Assembly (NCBI GenBank): GCA_903832325.1
Contig: CAILBC010000023.1
Coordinates: 62,001-126,000 of the forward strand
Length of the DNA stretch: 64,000 bases
Origin: an uncultured Sphingomonadales bacterium
GTDB lineage: Bacteria > Pseudomonadota > Alphaproteobacteria > Sphingomonadales > Sphingomonadaceae
Direction: 5' to 3'
Shown here: one piece after another, positions 51,801-59,881 of the stretch
How the letters are laid out: every line of letters starts with the position of its first letter
Position numbering within the stretch: the first letter of the stretch is position 1
Notes under the pieces: generated by a model
Databases searched by the model: none
What the model was told of the DNA's origin: nothing
Seen by the model: the letters and a program-made list of their open reading frames with translations, nothing else
Made by a program: the position numbers and the translations under genes

Positions 51801-54800
51801 GCCGCATCGGGATCGATCACCGCCGCGCGGTCGATCACGAACGGGGTGGCGAGGTGCAGCGCCGCCTGCCCCAGCGCGAGCGAGCCCTTGCCTTCGACAT
51901 AGACCCCGCCGGTGGCGGACAGATTGACCGCCCCGTCAAAGCTGTAGGTCTGGACCGTGCCTGATGTAAAAGTCAGGCTGGTCGCATCGAGATTGAGGAT
52001 ATTGCCGGTGGTGCCGCAGATCCCGGCCCCGGCTGTGCCACAGGCCGGCACGACCCCCGCCGAATTGCCCAGCCGCACGGCGCCCGCCTTGATCGTCAGG
52101 CTGTCGGCGCCGCCGGTCTGGCCGAACATGCCGATACCCGGTGCATCGAGCGTGAGCGCCTGGAACGTGTGCGTGGTGTTCGCGGCAAAGGTGATCGCCC
52201 GGCGCGATGCCAGCGTGAGGTTTGCGACCGTGGCCAGCTTTGCCTCAAGCGCGGCATCGACCGTGCCGCCCGTGCCAAAGCCGAGATCGTTGGCCGACAG
52301 CGCCAGGCTGCCCGCCGTGATCGTGGCCAGCGCCGACACGCTGAAATGGTTGCTGGTGTCGATCGTGACGGCGGCGCCGGAAATCGTGGCGGCGCTGATA
52401 TTGAGCCCGGTCGGGCGGTTGGCATTGGCGGCGGCCACAGTGCCCCGCCGATCGACCAGCCGCTGCACGCCGTTGGTCACCTGCAGCACCGATCCGATGC
52501 CCGATACGTCAAAGCCATCGGCCGACGGCGTCGTGGATGAGGCAATCACCCAATCGCCGGCGCGCGGATTGGCGACCGCGCCCGTGGCGACAATCTTTGC
52601 CCCCGTTTCGATCACCAGCTTCGAATTCTTGCCGCCAACCGCCAGAATCAGGTCGGGCACCTTGATATCGGCCGAAGCCCCGACCACGATCCGCGTGGCA
52701 GTTACCCCCAGCGTGGTGGTATCATCGCTGTTGTCGGTGCGTTCGCCGCCGATCAGCAGGCTGCTGGCATCGAGATTGGCAAGCGTCTTGTTGGTCAGCA
52801 CCAGCGCCTGCGGCTCGGTCGATTGTCCCGATGCGTTGATGACGATCTGCTTGCCCAGAATATCGACTTCGGACCCGCGCCCGCCGCTGGCCGCGGCCAG
52901 ATTGAACACGCCATCGACGGTCAGCCGCGACAACGGATCGAGCACGATGCGCGCCGCATCGAGCGGCAGCGCGGGTGTCGCCAGATTCTGCGCCTTGGCC
53001 GCGGCAGAAATCGCGGTGGTGCCGCTGGTGGTCTGGATGTCGGAATATTTGAGCAGCGTGGCCTGCGACTGGATCGTGAATGACAGGCGCTGCGACCCCG
53101 ACAGCGCGGTGCCCGCCGTGCCCAGCGTGCCGCCCATCACGATCGACCCGTCGCGCAGGGTCTGCACGCTGCCCGGTGCGGGCGCCGCCGTGCCGGTGTT
53201 CTGCACAATGCGATAGGCACCGGGCAACAGCGCATAATGCGCCGGCATCAGCACATATTGCCCCGCCGCAATGCCGTCGCCGCCATCCAGCGTGACCGCC
53301 ATCCCGGCATTGGCGCCATAAAGATTGGTCGGCCCGCGCACGCCATTGTTGTCGAATGTCGGCGAGGCGCTGTAATCGGCCGAATAGATCGGATCGTAGA
53401 GCGCAACCTTTGCCGCGGCGGCCGCCGGCACCAGCGCATAGACCTGCCGCTGATCGGCATATTGATAGCCGATGCCGGTGGTCGCGTTGTAATGGTTTGA
53501 CGAAAACGGATCGGTGTTGAACCGGCTGAGCACATCGCGCGATCCGCCGGTGCCCGATACGAATTCAAAGGCAAAGACATCGCCGCCGCCCGATCCGTTG
53601 ACCGTGCCGCCCTTGTTCACCGAAATCGTCGTCGCCGTGACCGAAAGCGCGCCGCTGGGCAGCCGGGTCAGCGCGCCGCCGGTGCCCGGGGTGAAGAAAT
53701 ATTTGCTGAGATCGGTCGTGGTGCCATAAGGAATGGTTACCCCCGCGCCCGAAACCGACGTGACACTGCCGCTGCCGAAAGTGACCGTGCCATCGGGGCT
53801 GGCCGCCGTGCCAAACGCGATTTTGCCCAGCGGCGCCGCCAGATAGCCATTCTGGTTGACCGTTTCGGCCTGGACCACAAGATACGATCCGGCTGACAGC
53901 GGCGTGGTTTTATCGATATGATCGCCCAGGAACGTGATCGAAGACGATCCCAGCGCGGCCAGCAGATAAGGCGACGGCGGATTGGTGTCGCTGGCGCCGG
54001 CGGCATCTTCCAGAATGCGCTGCAGATTGCCCGTGCCGGTGGTGGCATAGACCCGCGCCGCATCGAACGTGATATTGCCCGCCGCGATCAACTGCCCGTC
54101 GAGCACCGGCAGTGCGCTGCTCTGGCTGCGATCGTCGACACCGATCAGGCGGATATCGCCGGCGCTGGCAAGGTTCAGGTTGGCGATCGATCCGTCAAAC
54201 TGGATCCCGCCCATGAAATCGATGCCCGCCGCCCCGGCCGCAAAGGTGACTTCGGCAGTGCCGGTGGCGCCGTTGCCGTTGGTTTTTACCGAGCCCAACC
54301 GGCTGTAGAAATTGATATAGGGCGCGCTGACCGTGGCCCTGGTCCCCGCAGTTGCCGAAATCGTGACCGCGACATTGCTGCCGATCACGTCTTCGCTGAT
54401 CGACGTGGGTGACTGGATCAGCACCGCCTTGTTCAGCGCCAGCGTGAATGTGCCGTCCAGCGTCATCCCGCCATCGGCGACCAGCGTCGAAAACCCGGCC
54501 GTGCCGATCTGGTCGGCAAAGGCAACGCCGCGCGCGCCCTTGCCATCGTCGGCGGCGCGGATGGTCGGGTCCAGCCATTCCAGCGTGGCGCCGGTGGCCT
54601 GCGCCGCGCCACCGCCCGCGCGGATCGTGGCGCCCGACAGGGTTCCGCCCGACAGCAGCGCGATCGTGCCGCCATTGCTCCATTGCAGGCTGCGCGTGAC
54701 CAGATTGTCGGCATCGGCCACGTCGACCATCGCCGAAGCGCCCGACACGTCGATGGTCGAACCCGGCTGCGCCACAATCTGCCGCGCGGCGGTCTGCGCC

Positions 54801-57800
54801 AGCAGCGGTGGCGGGCTCGATGACGGGCTGGTCGGATCGGGGTAGGATGAAAAGCCATAGGCCGGATTGGCAAACAGCGCATAGGCGGTGCTCGAAGCCG
54901 GCTTGAACGCCGCCGCCGCACCCAGCGTGCCGCCATCGATCAGATGGCCCATCGTATACATCGTGCCGGTGGGGCTGAACGCGGCGGCCGGATTGCGCAC
55001 CAGCGTGCCGGACAAATCGGTCGTGCTGCCTTTGGCCAGAACGATGCCATCGCCGGTGCCGACCTGGCCCAGGAAATAAAGGAAATGTTCGTTGCCGGCG
55101 GTGGCAAAGATCTGGTTGTTGGTCTGCACCGATCCATCGGCATTGGTCAGCCCGGCGGTATTGAGCGCGCCGAGTTGATAGCGCCCTGCGGCATCGGCCA
55201 CGCCAAACACCGCCGCAAAGCCGGTGCCGCCATCGGCCGCATCGACCAGCCCGATGCCGGTATCATTCAGCGCGGCGGGCATCGTCGCAATTTCGGCGAT
55301 GGTCCCGCCGTGCAGCGTGATCGTGCCCGCATTGTACAGCTTTGGCGTGATGATCGTGGCCTGCGGTGCGCCGGTGATCGTGCCGCCGGCCGCGACATCA
55401 AGCTCCATCAGCCCGCGCAGATGCAGCGTCGCCGCTTTCTGGTACCAGGCCTCGGTCGGGACCGTGGCAGTCAACTGCCCTGCCACATGCATGCCGCTGG
55501 CCAGGCCCAGCAGCAGCGCCGTGGTCGACTGGTCAAGGATCGAAGGCAGCAGCGCCTGGCTGAGATCAAGCGTTGCGCCCGATCCGACGACCAGCCGCGT
55601 GGTATCGAAAAACGCCGAGATCCCGGCGCTGTTGTTGTCAAACAGCCCGCTGTAGAGCCGCGAATGATAGGCCGTGAGGTCCAGCGTGCCAAACCCGGTC
55701 TGCTGCAGGAAATCGAGCGGCAGCACGGTTGCATTGGCATCGGCCGGGGCGTTGCCCGGGCCGGAAAAGGCAATATCGGGCGATACCAGCGTGAATGTGC
55801 CGCCCCCGCCAAAGCCGAAGCCGCGGATCGATCCGGGGGCAAAGTGCACCGTGCTGGTTTGCGCGGTGGGCACGAGCGCAGGCGCCACGCCTTCGCTGCT
55901 GCTGGTCGGATTGCCGGGGGTGAAGGCCACACCCTGGCCGATGAATGTCGATCCGAAGCTGTCGATGTTCGGTTCGGGCAGCGCCGCCACCGAGGCATAC
56001 GTCGTCTGGTCGATCAGGCTGACGCTGCCGCCGGTCGCGCTGAGCGTCAGCGCGCCCCTGGCCGAAACATAGCCGCCCGCCGACACATCGATCAGCGCGC
56101 CCGGATTGATCGCGATGCTGCCCGAAACGTCGCCGGCCACCGCCGCGGTCAGCGCGCTGGCGCCCACCGGTACAAACACGCGCGGGGCCACGGTCAGGCT
56201 GATCGACCCGCCGTTGATATAGCCCGCGCCTTGCGGTTGTGCCTGGTCGATATAGTCGTTGGTCCAGTTGCCCGAAACATCGAGCGTGCCGTTGACCGTG
56301 ATGTCGAACGCCCCGGCGGGCAGCGCGGCACCTTGCGCATAGACATGGGCGATATCGTCATCGGTGCGGAACGGATTGCCCACCGATCCGATGCCGTCGA
56401 CTGTCACGTTGCTCAATTGATACGTGCGCACCGCGATCCGGCCATCGGGGATGGCCACCGAACCATCCAGCCGAACCTGCCGCCCGGCATCGATTTCCAG
56501 CACGCCGCCGGACGCAAGCCTGAGATTGGCATTGCCTGTCAGCGTAAGCGCCGCTGCGGTTTCCAGCGTTGTGTCATGCGCCCCGGCGAGCGTGACCGCG
56601 CCGCTGGTCTGCATGACCAGCCCCGACAGCCCGGCCTGTGACAGCATCTGCCCATCGAGCAGCAATTCCGCAGGATTGACCGGATCGCTGCCGCGCGTGC
56701 CGTTGTAGACGATGATATCCTGGCCCAGGCCAAAGCTGGATGATCCGCTGAACGACCCGATCTGGAACAGGCCGCCGGCGGGACGCTGATATTTGCTGTA
56801 CTGCACCGCGCGCGGATCGCCGGTGATCGAGGATTTGGCGCTGGCCGCCTGCGCCGAAGCAAGCTGGTTCGCCCCGGCAAAGGCATTGCCCAGAACCGTG
56901 CCGTCAAACGCGATTTCGGTGCCGATAACCTGCAACGCGCCGGCATCGTGCCCTTCGTCATAGGCGGCGTTATAGGTCACGCCGTGGATCGCGGCGTTGT
57001 AATACGTCTGCGTAATGCCGAAATGCGGCTGCGCGGCGGTAAAGCCGTTGACCACGCCGACATAGGCGCCGTTGGGATCGCCATTGGCGATGCTGACAAC
57101 CCCGCCGCTGGCAGTGAGCAACTGGCTGGTCAGGGTATAGCCGGCATCATAGGTGACCCAGCCACCGGCAATGTCGAACAGCGCGCCCTTGTCGATGCTG
57201 ATGCGCGGCACGCCCTGCGGGCCCAGATTGGCCGCGGCGGTCTGCACCCCCAGATCGATGCTGATGCGGCCGCCCCTGGTCATCAACTGCGCGGCGGTGA
57301 CCGGGATCTGGCTGGTGGCGCTGGCCGCTTCGATCAGCGGCGAACCGAGCCAGGCCACCCCGTCCGATTGCGTGCCCGACACCCGCGCATCCACATAGAG
57401 CGTCTGCCCGTTCAGCGTGAAGCTGCCATCGGTCGTGGCCGATCGGTAATTGGGCGTATCGCGCAGTTCGTTCTGCTTGGCCGGGCTGATCTTGACCGTA
57501 TTGACCGAAGCCGCCACTTCGACCGCCATGATCCCGGCCACATCGATGGTCGCGCCATTGGCAATCGACACGCCGCTGGCAACGGCAGTCTGCAGCGTGA
57601 AATTGCCGGTGGAGGCATCGTGGCCAACAATCACCGTGCCGCTGGGCGCATAAATGAAGGCATTGGCCCCCATCGCGAATGTCGAGGGGAACAGCGCGAT
57701 GTTCTGCAGGGCGTCGTTCGACAGATAGCTCGACATCGCATCGCCGATCACGATCTGCGATGTCTTGAAACCGGGCGGCGCATCCGGCGTGCCCTGGGGA

Positions 57801-59326
57801 ATGGTTTCGCCATTGGCATCGGGCTGAATGTCGATCCCGCTGGCCTGGGCGCCGGTGGTGCCGGCCCCGCCACCGGTCCCGCCACCCGTCAGCGTGACCG
57901 TGCCGCCGGTCAGCGCGATCTTGCCATTGCGCGACACGCTGGTGGTCGCTTCGATCAGGCCGCTGTTGGTCACCGTGCCATAGATGCCGGTGCCCAGCGA
58001 GACATAGCCGCGCCGCGATTCGATCAACCCCGTGTTGATCACCACGCCCTGATCGGGCGCCGGGGTATCGGGCAGCACGGGCAGTTGCGTGGGCGGCGCG
58101 GGCGCCTGCGTTGACAGCACCAGGCCGCGCACATTGGGATCGAGGCTGGTCGATGATCCGGACGAGGTCTGCGCGCCGATGATCGTGCCGGCCTGCAGGC
58201 TGACCTGGCCATCGGTGGCCGACAGCAGCCCGGCATTGGTAACCATTGGCCCGGCCAGGATGATATAGCCGCCCGCGGCCGAGGTGACGGTGGCGCCGGC
58301 TTCGACCGTTACCGCACCCGATGGCCCGGCTGCCGCGTTTGCCAGGCTGGCATTGACATTGTAATTGCCCGGCGCAAGCAGCGCCGACAGAATCTGCCCT
58401 TTGTATCCCGACACGCCCGAAACCAGCAGCCCGTTCTGCAGGAACGCGGTGTTGCGCTGGGCGATAGTGGAGGCGACGAAATATTGCGTCTGGCCGATAT
58501 TGGTCAGGCCCGAGGCGAAATTGCCCAGTTCCAGGCTCGATGCGATCAGCGAATTGAGGCTGACTTGCGCATTGGCGCCAAACACCACCCCGTTGCGATT
58601 GAGGATGACAACCGTGCCATCGGCCTTGATCGCGCCCAGCACGCGGGTGGGGTCCACCGCATTGGCCACGCGGTTGACCACGGTCCACCCGGGCTGCGCG
58701 GTGCCGTTCTGCTTTTGCGAAAAGACCAGCGTGGTGTTGGCGCCGACATTGAAGCTTTGCCAGCTGAGCAGGGCATTGGACTGTGTCTGGTTGATCGTGA
58801 CAGTGACTGCGCCGCTGCTTGCGGTGGTCTGCACCGGCGCGGTTGCGCCTTCCCAGGTGGCAAGGCCGGTGCTGTCGTTGACCGACAGCGTGGAAGCCGG
58901 CGCGGCATTGGGGGTGGTGTCGGCGGGGTTGATCCTGGTCACCGCCAGCACCGGGGCGATCGGGTTCAGCCCGCGCGCCGAAATCCCGTCGGTGATCGTG
59001 CTGACCGATTGGGCCGAGGCGCGCGCCGCCGATTGCGCCTGCTGGATATAGCTGGACAGCGCCTGGGCGCGGGTCTGGATCGCCTGCTGGCGCTGCAGCG
59101 CCTCGGTCATGGTGACCGGGCGCACCGGGGTGCCGGGCGTGGCCGCCGCCGCCGAAGACGGATTCTGGGTGCCGGCATTGGCGCGCAGCCGCGCCAGCTG
59201 CGCCTGGGCGGGGGTGGCCGACAGCGCCAGCACCAGCGCAGACACGCTGATCCCGCCGAGCAGGCGCAGCCCGGCCGAAACCGGCTGGCGGGTCATGATC
59301 TTACGCGGGTGCCGGTACTGGACCAT
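45866..59326 (-). CDS. Giant filamentous haemagglutinin-like exoprotein (DUF3739-type, 4486 aa)
   Basis: The largest gene of the window encodes a secreted adhesin. Residues 1-42 are a long-type signal peptide (AQAQ). Residues ~150-330 form the TPS/haemagglutination domain (LLSWQSFNVGANTTLVFSQK, NRVANAVDPTRVLGAI, VVILNRNGVVFGANAQVSLN). Thousands of Gly/Ala/Thr/Asp-rich beta-helix residues follow, then a DUF3739-like end (YDPWLGSAGADLTVLFGVG, DIVMWSSNGNLNAGQG, GLVDAGDAGVRATGD). The extreme C-terminus carries a cysteine pair (Cys4474, Cys4483), like the anchoring loop of Haemophilus HMW1. The start is at 59326; the ATG at 59296 is an alternative. No TpsB transporter gene is in the window. The gene is downstream of exbB/exbD/tonB/porin-like genes. 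Confidence 0.93.
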   Translation of the reverse strand: MVQYRHPRKIMTRQPVSAGLRLLGGISVSALVLALSATPAQAQLARLRANAGTQNPSSAAAATPGTPVRPVTMTEALQRQQAIQTRAQALSSYIQQAQSAARASAQSVSTITDGISARGLNPIAPVLAVTRINPADTTPNAAPASTLSVNDSTGLATWEGATAPVQTTASSGAVTVTINQTQSNALLSWQSFNVGANTTLVFSQKQNGTAQPGWTVVNRVANAVDPTRVLGAIKADGTVVILNRNGVVFGANAQVSLNSLIASSLELGNFASGLTNIGQTQYFVASTIAQRNTAFLQNGLLVSGVSGYKGQILSALLAPGNYNVNASLANAAAGPSGAVTVEAGATVTSAAGGYIILAGPMVTNAGLLSATDGQVSLQAGTIIGAQTSSGSSTSLDPNVRGLVLSTQAPAPPTQLPVLPDTPAPDQGVVINTGLIESRRGYVSLGTGIYGTVTNSGLIEATTSVSRNGKIALTGGTVTLTGGGTGGGAGTTGAQASGIDIQPDANGETIPQGTPDAPPGFKTSQIVIGDAMSSYLSNDALQNIALFPSTFAMGANAFIYAPSGTVIVGHDASTGNFTLQTAVASGVSIANGATIDVAGIMAVEVAASVNTVKISPAKQNELRDTPNYRSATTDGSFTLNGQTLYVDARVSGTQSDGVAWLGSPLIEAASATSQIPVTAAQLMTRGGRISIDLGVQTAAANLGPQGVPRISIDKGALFDIAGGWVTYDAGYTLTSQLLTASGGVVSIANGDPNGAYVGVVNGFTAAQPHFGITQTYYNAAIHGVTYNAAYDEGHDAGALQVIGTEIAFDGTVLGNAFAGANQLASAQAASAKSSITGDPRAVQYSKYQRPAGGLFQIGSFSGSSSFGLGQDIIVYNGTRGSDPVNPAELLLDGQMLSQAGLSGLVMQTSGAVTLAGAHDTTLETAAALTLTGNANLRLASGGVLEIDAGRQVRLDGSVAIPDGRIAVRTYQLSNVTVDGIGSVGNPFRTDDDIAHVYAQGAALPAGAFDITVNGTLDVSGNWTNDYIDQAQPQGAGYINGGSISLTVAPRVFVPVGASALTAAVAGDVSGSIAINPGALIDVSAGGYVSARGALTLSATGGSVSLIDQTTYASVAALPEPNIDSFGSTFIGQGVAFTPGNPTSSSEGVAPALVPTAQTSTVHFAPGSIRGFGFGGGGTFTLVSPDIAFSGPGNAPADANATVLPLDFLQQTGFGTLDLTAYHSRLYSGLFDNNSAGISAFFDTTRLVVGSGATLDLSQALLPSILDQSTTALLLGLASGMHVAGQLTATVPTEAWYQKAATLHLRGLMELDVAAGGTITGAPQATIITPKLYNAGTITLHGGTIAEIATMPAALNDTGIGLVDAADGGTGFAAVFGVADAAGRYQLGALNTAGLTNADGSVQTNNQIFATAGNEHFLYFLGQVGTGDGIVLAKGSTTDLSGTLVRNPAAAFSPTGTMYTMGHLIDGGTLGAAAAFKPASSTAYALFANPAYGFSSYPDPTSPSSSPPPLLAQTAARQIVAQPGSTIDVSGASAMVDVADADNLVTRSLQWSNGGTIALLSGGTLSGATIRAGGGAAQATGATLEWLDPTIRAADDGKGARGVAFADQIGTAGFSTLVADGGMTLDGTFTLALNKAVLIQSPTSISEDVIGSNVAVTISATAGTRATVSAPYINFYSRLGSVKTNGNGATGTAEVTFAAGAAGIDFMGGIQFDGSIANLNLASAGDIRLIGVDDRSQSSALPVLDGQLIAAGNITFDAARVYATTGTGNLQRILEDAAGASDTNPPSPYLLAALGSSSITFLGDHIDKTTPLSAGSYLVVQAETVNQNGYLAAPLGKIAFGTAASPDGTVTFGSGSVTSVSGAGVTIPYGTTTDLSKYFFTPGTGGALTRLPSGALSVTATTISVNKGGTVNGSGGGDVFAFEFVSGTGGSRDVLSRFNTDPFSSNHYNATTGIGYQYADQRQVYALVPAAAAAKVALYDPIYSADYSASPTFDNNGVRGPTNLYGANAGMAVTLDGGDGIAAGQYVLMPAHYALLPGAYRIVQNTGTAAPAPGSVQTLRDGSIVMGGTLGTAGTALSGSQRLSFTIQSQATLLKYSDIQTTSGTTAISAAAKAQNLATPALPLDAARIVLDPLSRLTVDGVFNLAAASGGRGSEVDILGKQIVINASGQSTEPQALVLTNKTLANLDASSLLIGGERTDNSDDTTTLGVTATRIVVGASADIKVPDLILAVGGKNSKLVIETGAKIVATGAVANPRAGDWVIASSTTPSADGFDVSGIGSVLQVTNGVQRLVDRRGTVAAANANRPTGLNISAATISGAAVTIDTSNHFSVSALATITAGSLALSANDLGFGTGGTVDAALEAKLATVANLTLASRRAITFAANTTHTFQALTLDAPGIGMFGQTGGADSLTIKAGAVRLGNSAGVVPACGTAGAGICGTTGNILNLDATSLTFTSGTVQTYSFDGAVNLSATGGVYVEGKGSLALGQAALHLATPFVIDRAAVIDPDAASPAPSDSAKPAGNYTIPVRPDYTFATGGTVALTAPALAAGAATPVAAGLRAPGATIRFGSAGTPVASLSVDGVAVTATAGVIDVRSAGSISVTGGASLATPGYARSYGNSQDLTTVSAGGGTVNLVSNAGDIRFASGTAITVDNGTGKAGTINLVASEGAVSLAATLDAGLTGAGVTGARGASLLVDSARAAFDLDSFAASYGTRFEGAITIRSGVGDLVLGAGHTLTGSAISLTADGGAIALAGTITTAGAAVSGLTPAAVAALRVDGGPVALWGMTGVALAGTARIDTHTGGYGQTSLQQASAGDVTIGIGTAPSAAITIATGATIDVSATATQAALAAGQTGNRLVAQTVENPNTLVNQTVYQFVGADTGGNVLLRAPVIGTAKNLVNGQNLVNGQNLVNIAAKGTIVGAASQSVEGYATWNLDQIAAGGLYDGVRTISGGVTLSTTATGRNILSDSFVGADGTQSVPWFIQHFAISASDGSSLGAFRLRPGVDLVASGAITLATNWNLAAGTVDTAQAVRDGYLTALPELGTRADGTPYYAVTAGAEGALLARDVAFTYRVGGKASGEAGLITLSAGGNLDIQGSISDGFFTFADKSDATWINYQLGGTNRAYDPAFLASCGTAANCAAVTTLGQVSAGTVAAGTANTLSIDLTKYYTGNQNGRPTVFAPYDPAANQADAQGSNSDPLSGSASGDPIGFGVLFPRLPDGSVIHSSSLRLVAGATGSANPLHVDQANGAGVTVEGESRYSLGASAGQPQLGSAVDLKLALAGSTIANDPSYGLSSLIDATPGLSGDSYTTLNWGSGSNGTPLELRTAAASFFAGKAATFIIGTGGRAGGVTAALSDILAFLATVQPTLLADIAAASTTAPAGLLTEPGIYDFGTPTAYARNLVRTGDGTISVAAAGNVDLTNAAYNTANYGTAVVYRDAKGNQVKSNNARGAQVGGTAIYTAGVRVSADPVMATVAGTTTQLAVSPTSATLALAAQSAAFIPSSQGLDPQAGVVAAGGGAVSVAAGGSVLALRDVWGLDFLGNAITSKDGRASSYDPALIGDATQRWRVGTVGQDTEIAIAPKYFSSGIGALGGGNVAIAAASGVTDLTVALDTSVTTTGVAGATGTAQAIVPTMMTFGHGDLTETVGGNLLAGQIDVAGGTGTIAVGGNVVGHGAEPLAADADPVQYLQVRLANADLALSATGSIAMAGVSALGAANGLNSTTEYNAAGFYSPTAAFSAVATGALAYNDNRSNQTVPFQLGLGGAGVFGGSVLPPSVTLAALTDSLTAREQPLLLYPSASGSLNLFSAGSIDSLVIAMSDSNPSLLPGAFSASQITLSSLTSTGAGNVTAIQGLGFGIPGVDPSTAQSLLYLYHDQAILHAGDTNPVRVYAGVDISTSLINVPKAAQVIAGRDISNLYFTGQNVQATDTTVVQAGRDILGTTASSTAFNLPYVVSGNFVLGGPGELLVQAGRNLGPFINSATVNSVSYAGGIQTVGNLYDPWLGSAGADLTVLFGVGNGIDYTGFRDTYLDPANFAKLDGSLFVQTTDALGNKHPVRGQQIYAPILAEWLRTNAPEAFAAVFGSAGTYPDTTAGNAALTTAAYGQSAALYQAFTALPALLQDKFLVNKVYFNELAQAAQPSSPSYLQYFRGYWAIDTLFPTSLGYTANLATYTVPTSSVTADHPRGVPVRNLVNGQPVPAATVSTGNADLRLATIQTASGGNLTILGPGGNFIAGSVVRTSTQAASRVSRFGVPATDSLVLGAIGSTAALPISAIPIGYEGVLTLNGGAINAFTDGSFLVNQSRVFTEAGGDIVMWSSNGNLNAGQGPRSASSFPPVTVNTNPDGYSMVDSAGSVSGAGIGAFQRSPTDPTSSVILIAPAGLVDAGDAGVRATGDVLVAAARVANADSFSAGGSISGVPSHVAVASATPTNAASSTAAAQAATSTANQDNSQRPSIITVDSLGFAGNAQNCVDNPDDPNCKTN
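50592..50645 (-). repeat. 18-bp tandem repeat inside the giant exoprotein gene
   Basis: The unit TTGACCAGATTTTGCCCG occurs three times with minor change (50592-50609, 50610-50627, 50628 onward). It codes for LVNGQN hexapeptides in the beta-helix region and marks recent local expansion. Confidence 0.85.
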
Positions 59327-59332
59327 GGTCGA

Positions 59333-59881
59333 TCATTGCCCGTTGGGTTTGGCAGGGACGGAAGGTGCGGCGGGGGCTTTTGCCGGCACGGGGGCCAAAG
59401 CTGGAGCTGGAGCGGGGGCTGGTGCAATCTGGCCGGCTGGCGCAGCTTCGCCTTTCCCGTTCTCTCCGGGCACACGCAGCGGAACATCGGCGCGATTGTC
59501 GTAAATCGCGTCAGACAGCGCCTGCAGCTCGAATTCGAAACGGCGGCGGCCCAGTTGCAGCGGGTCCTTGTGTTCCTGATGATACCGCTTTTCGTAGCCT
59601 TCGATAAGCTCTCGCGCGATGAACACCAGCCGGCCGTTCTTTACGCGGCACTGGTCGGCCAGCACGGCGCGATCCTTGGCCGTGGCCAGCTGGCGTTCCA
59701 GTGTGGCGATCGTCTGCTGCGCGCTCAGCAGCCGCTGGCGCAGGCTTTCGACCTGCGCCTCGGGCCCTGCCGTGGTGGCGCCAGCCTGGGCGGGGCCAGC
59801 CTGGGCCCCGTTCTGGCCCTGCGCCTGCGCCTGCGCCATATGGGGCAGCATCACGGCGGCGATGATCAGCAGCGTGCGCAT
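59333..59881 (-). CDS. Periplasmic coiled-coil protein linked to the exoprotein
   Basis: The 182-residue protein has a signal peptide (MLPHMAQAQAQ), a coiled coil (~45-70: VESLRQRLLSAQQTIATLER), a short domain with CRVKNGRLVFIARELIEGYEKRY and a Pro/Ala tail. The K-N-G-R-L-V-x-I-A and E-G-Y-E-K pattern is one I associate with small proteins beside putative porins in ExbB/TonB/haemagglutinin clusters. Its ATG overlaps the porin stop, and the exoprotein start follows after six bases, so it is part of the same operon. A periplasmic adaptor or chaperone role is inference. Confidence 0.75.
   Translation of the reverse strand: MRTLLIIAAVMLPHMAQAQAQGQNGAQAGPAQAGATTAGPEAQVESLRQRLLSAQQTIATLERQLATAKDRAVLADQCRVKNGRLVFIARELIEGYEKRYHQEHKDPLQLGRRRFEFELQALSDAIYDNRADVPLRVPGENGKGEAAPAGQIAPAPAPAPALAPVPAKAPAAPSVPAKPNGQ

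Noticed and set aside
54944-56641. 565-residue plus-strand ORF and other long plus ORFs across 46-59 kb
   Set aside because: They are antisense shadows of the giant exoprotein gene in high-GC DNA.
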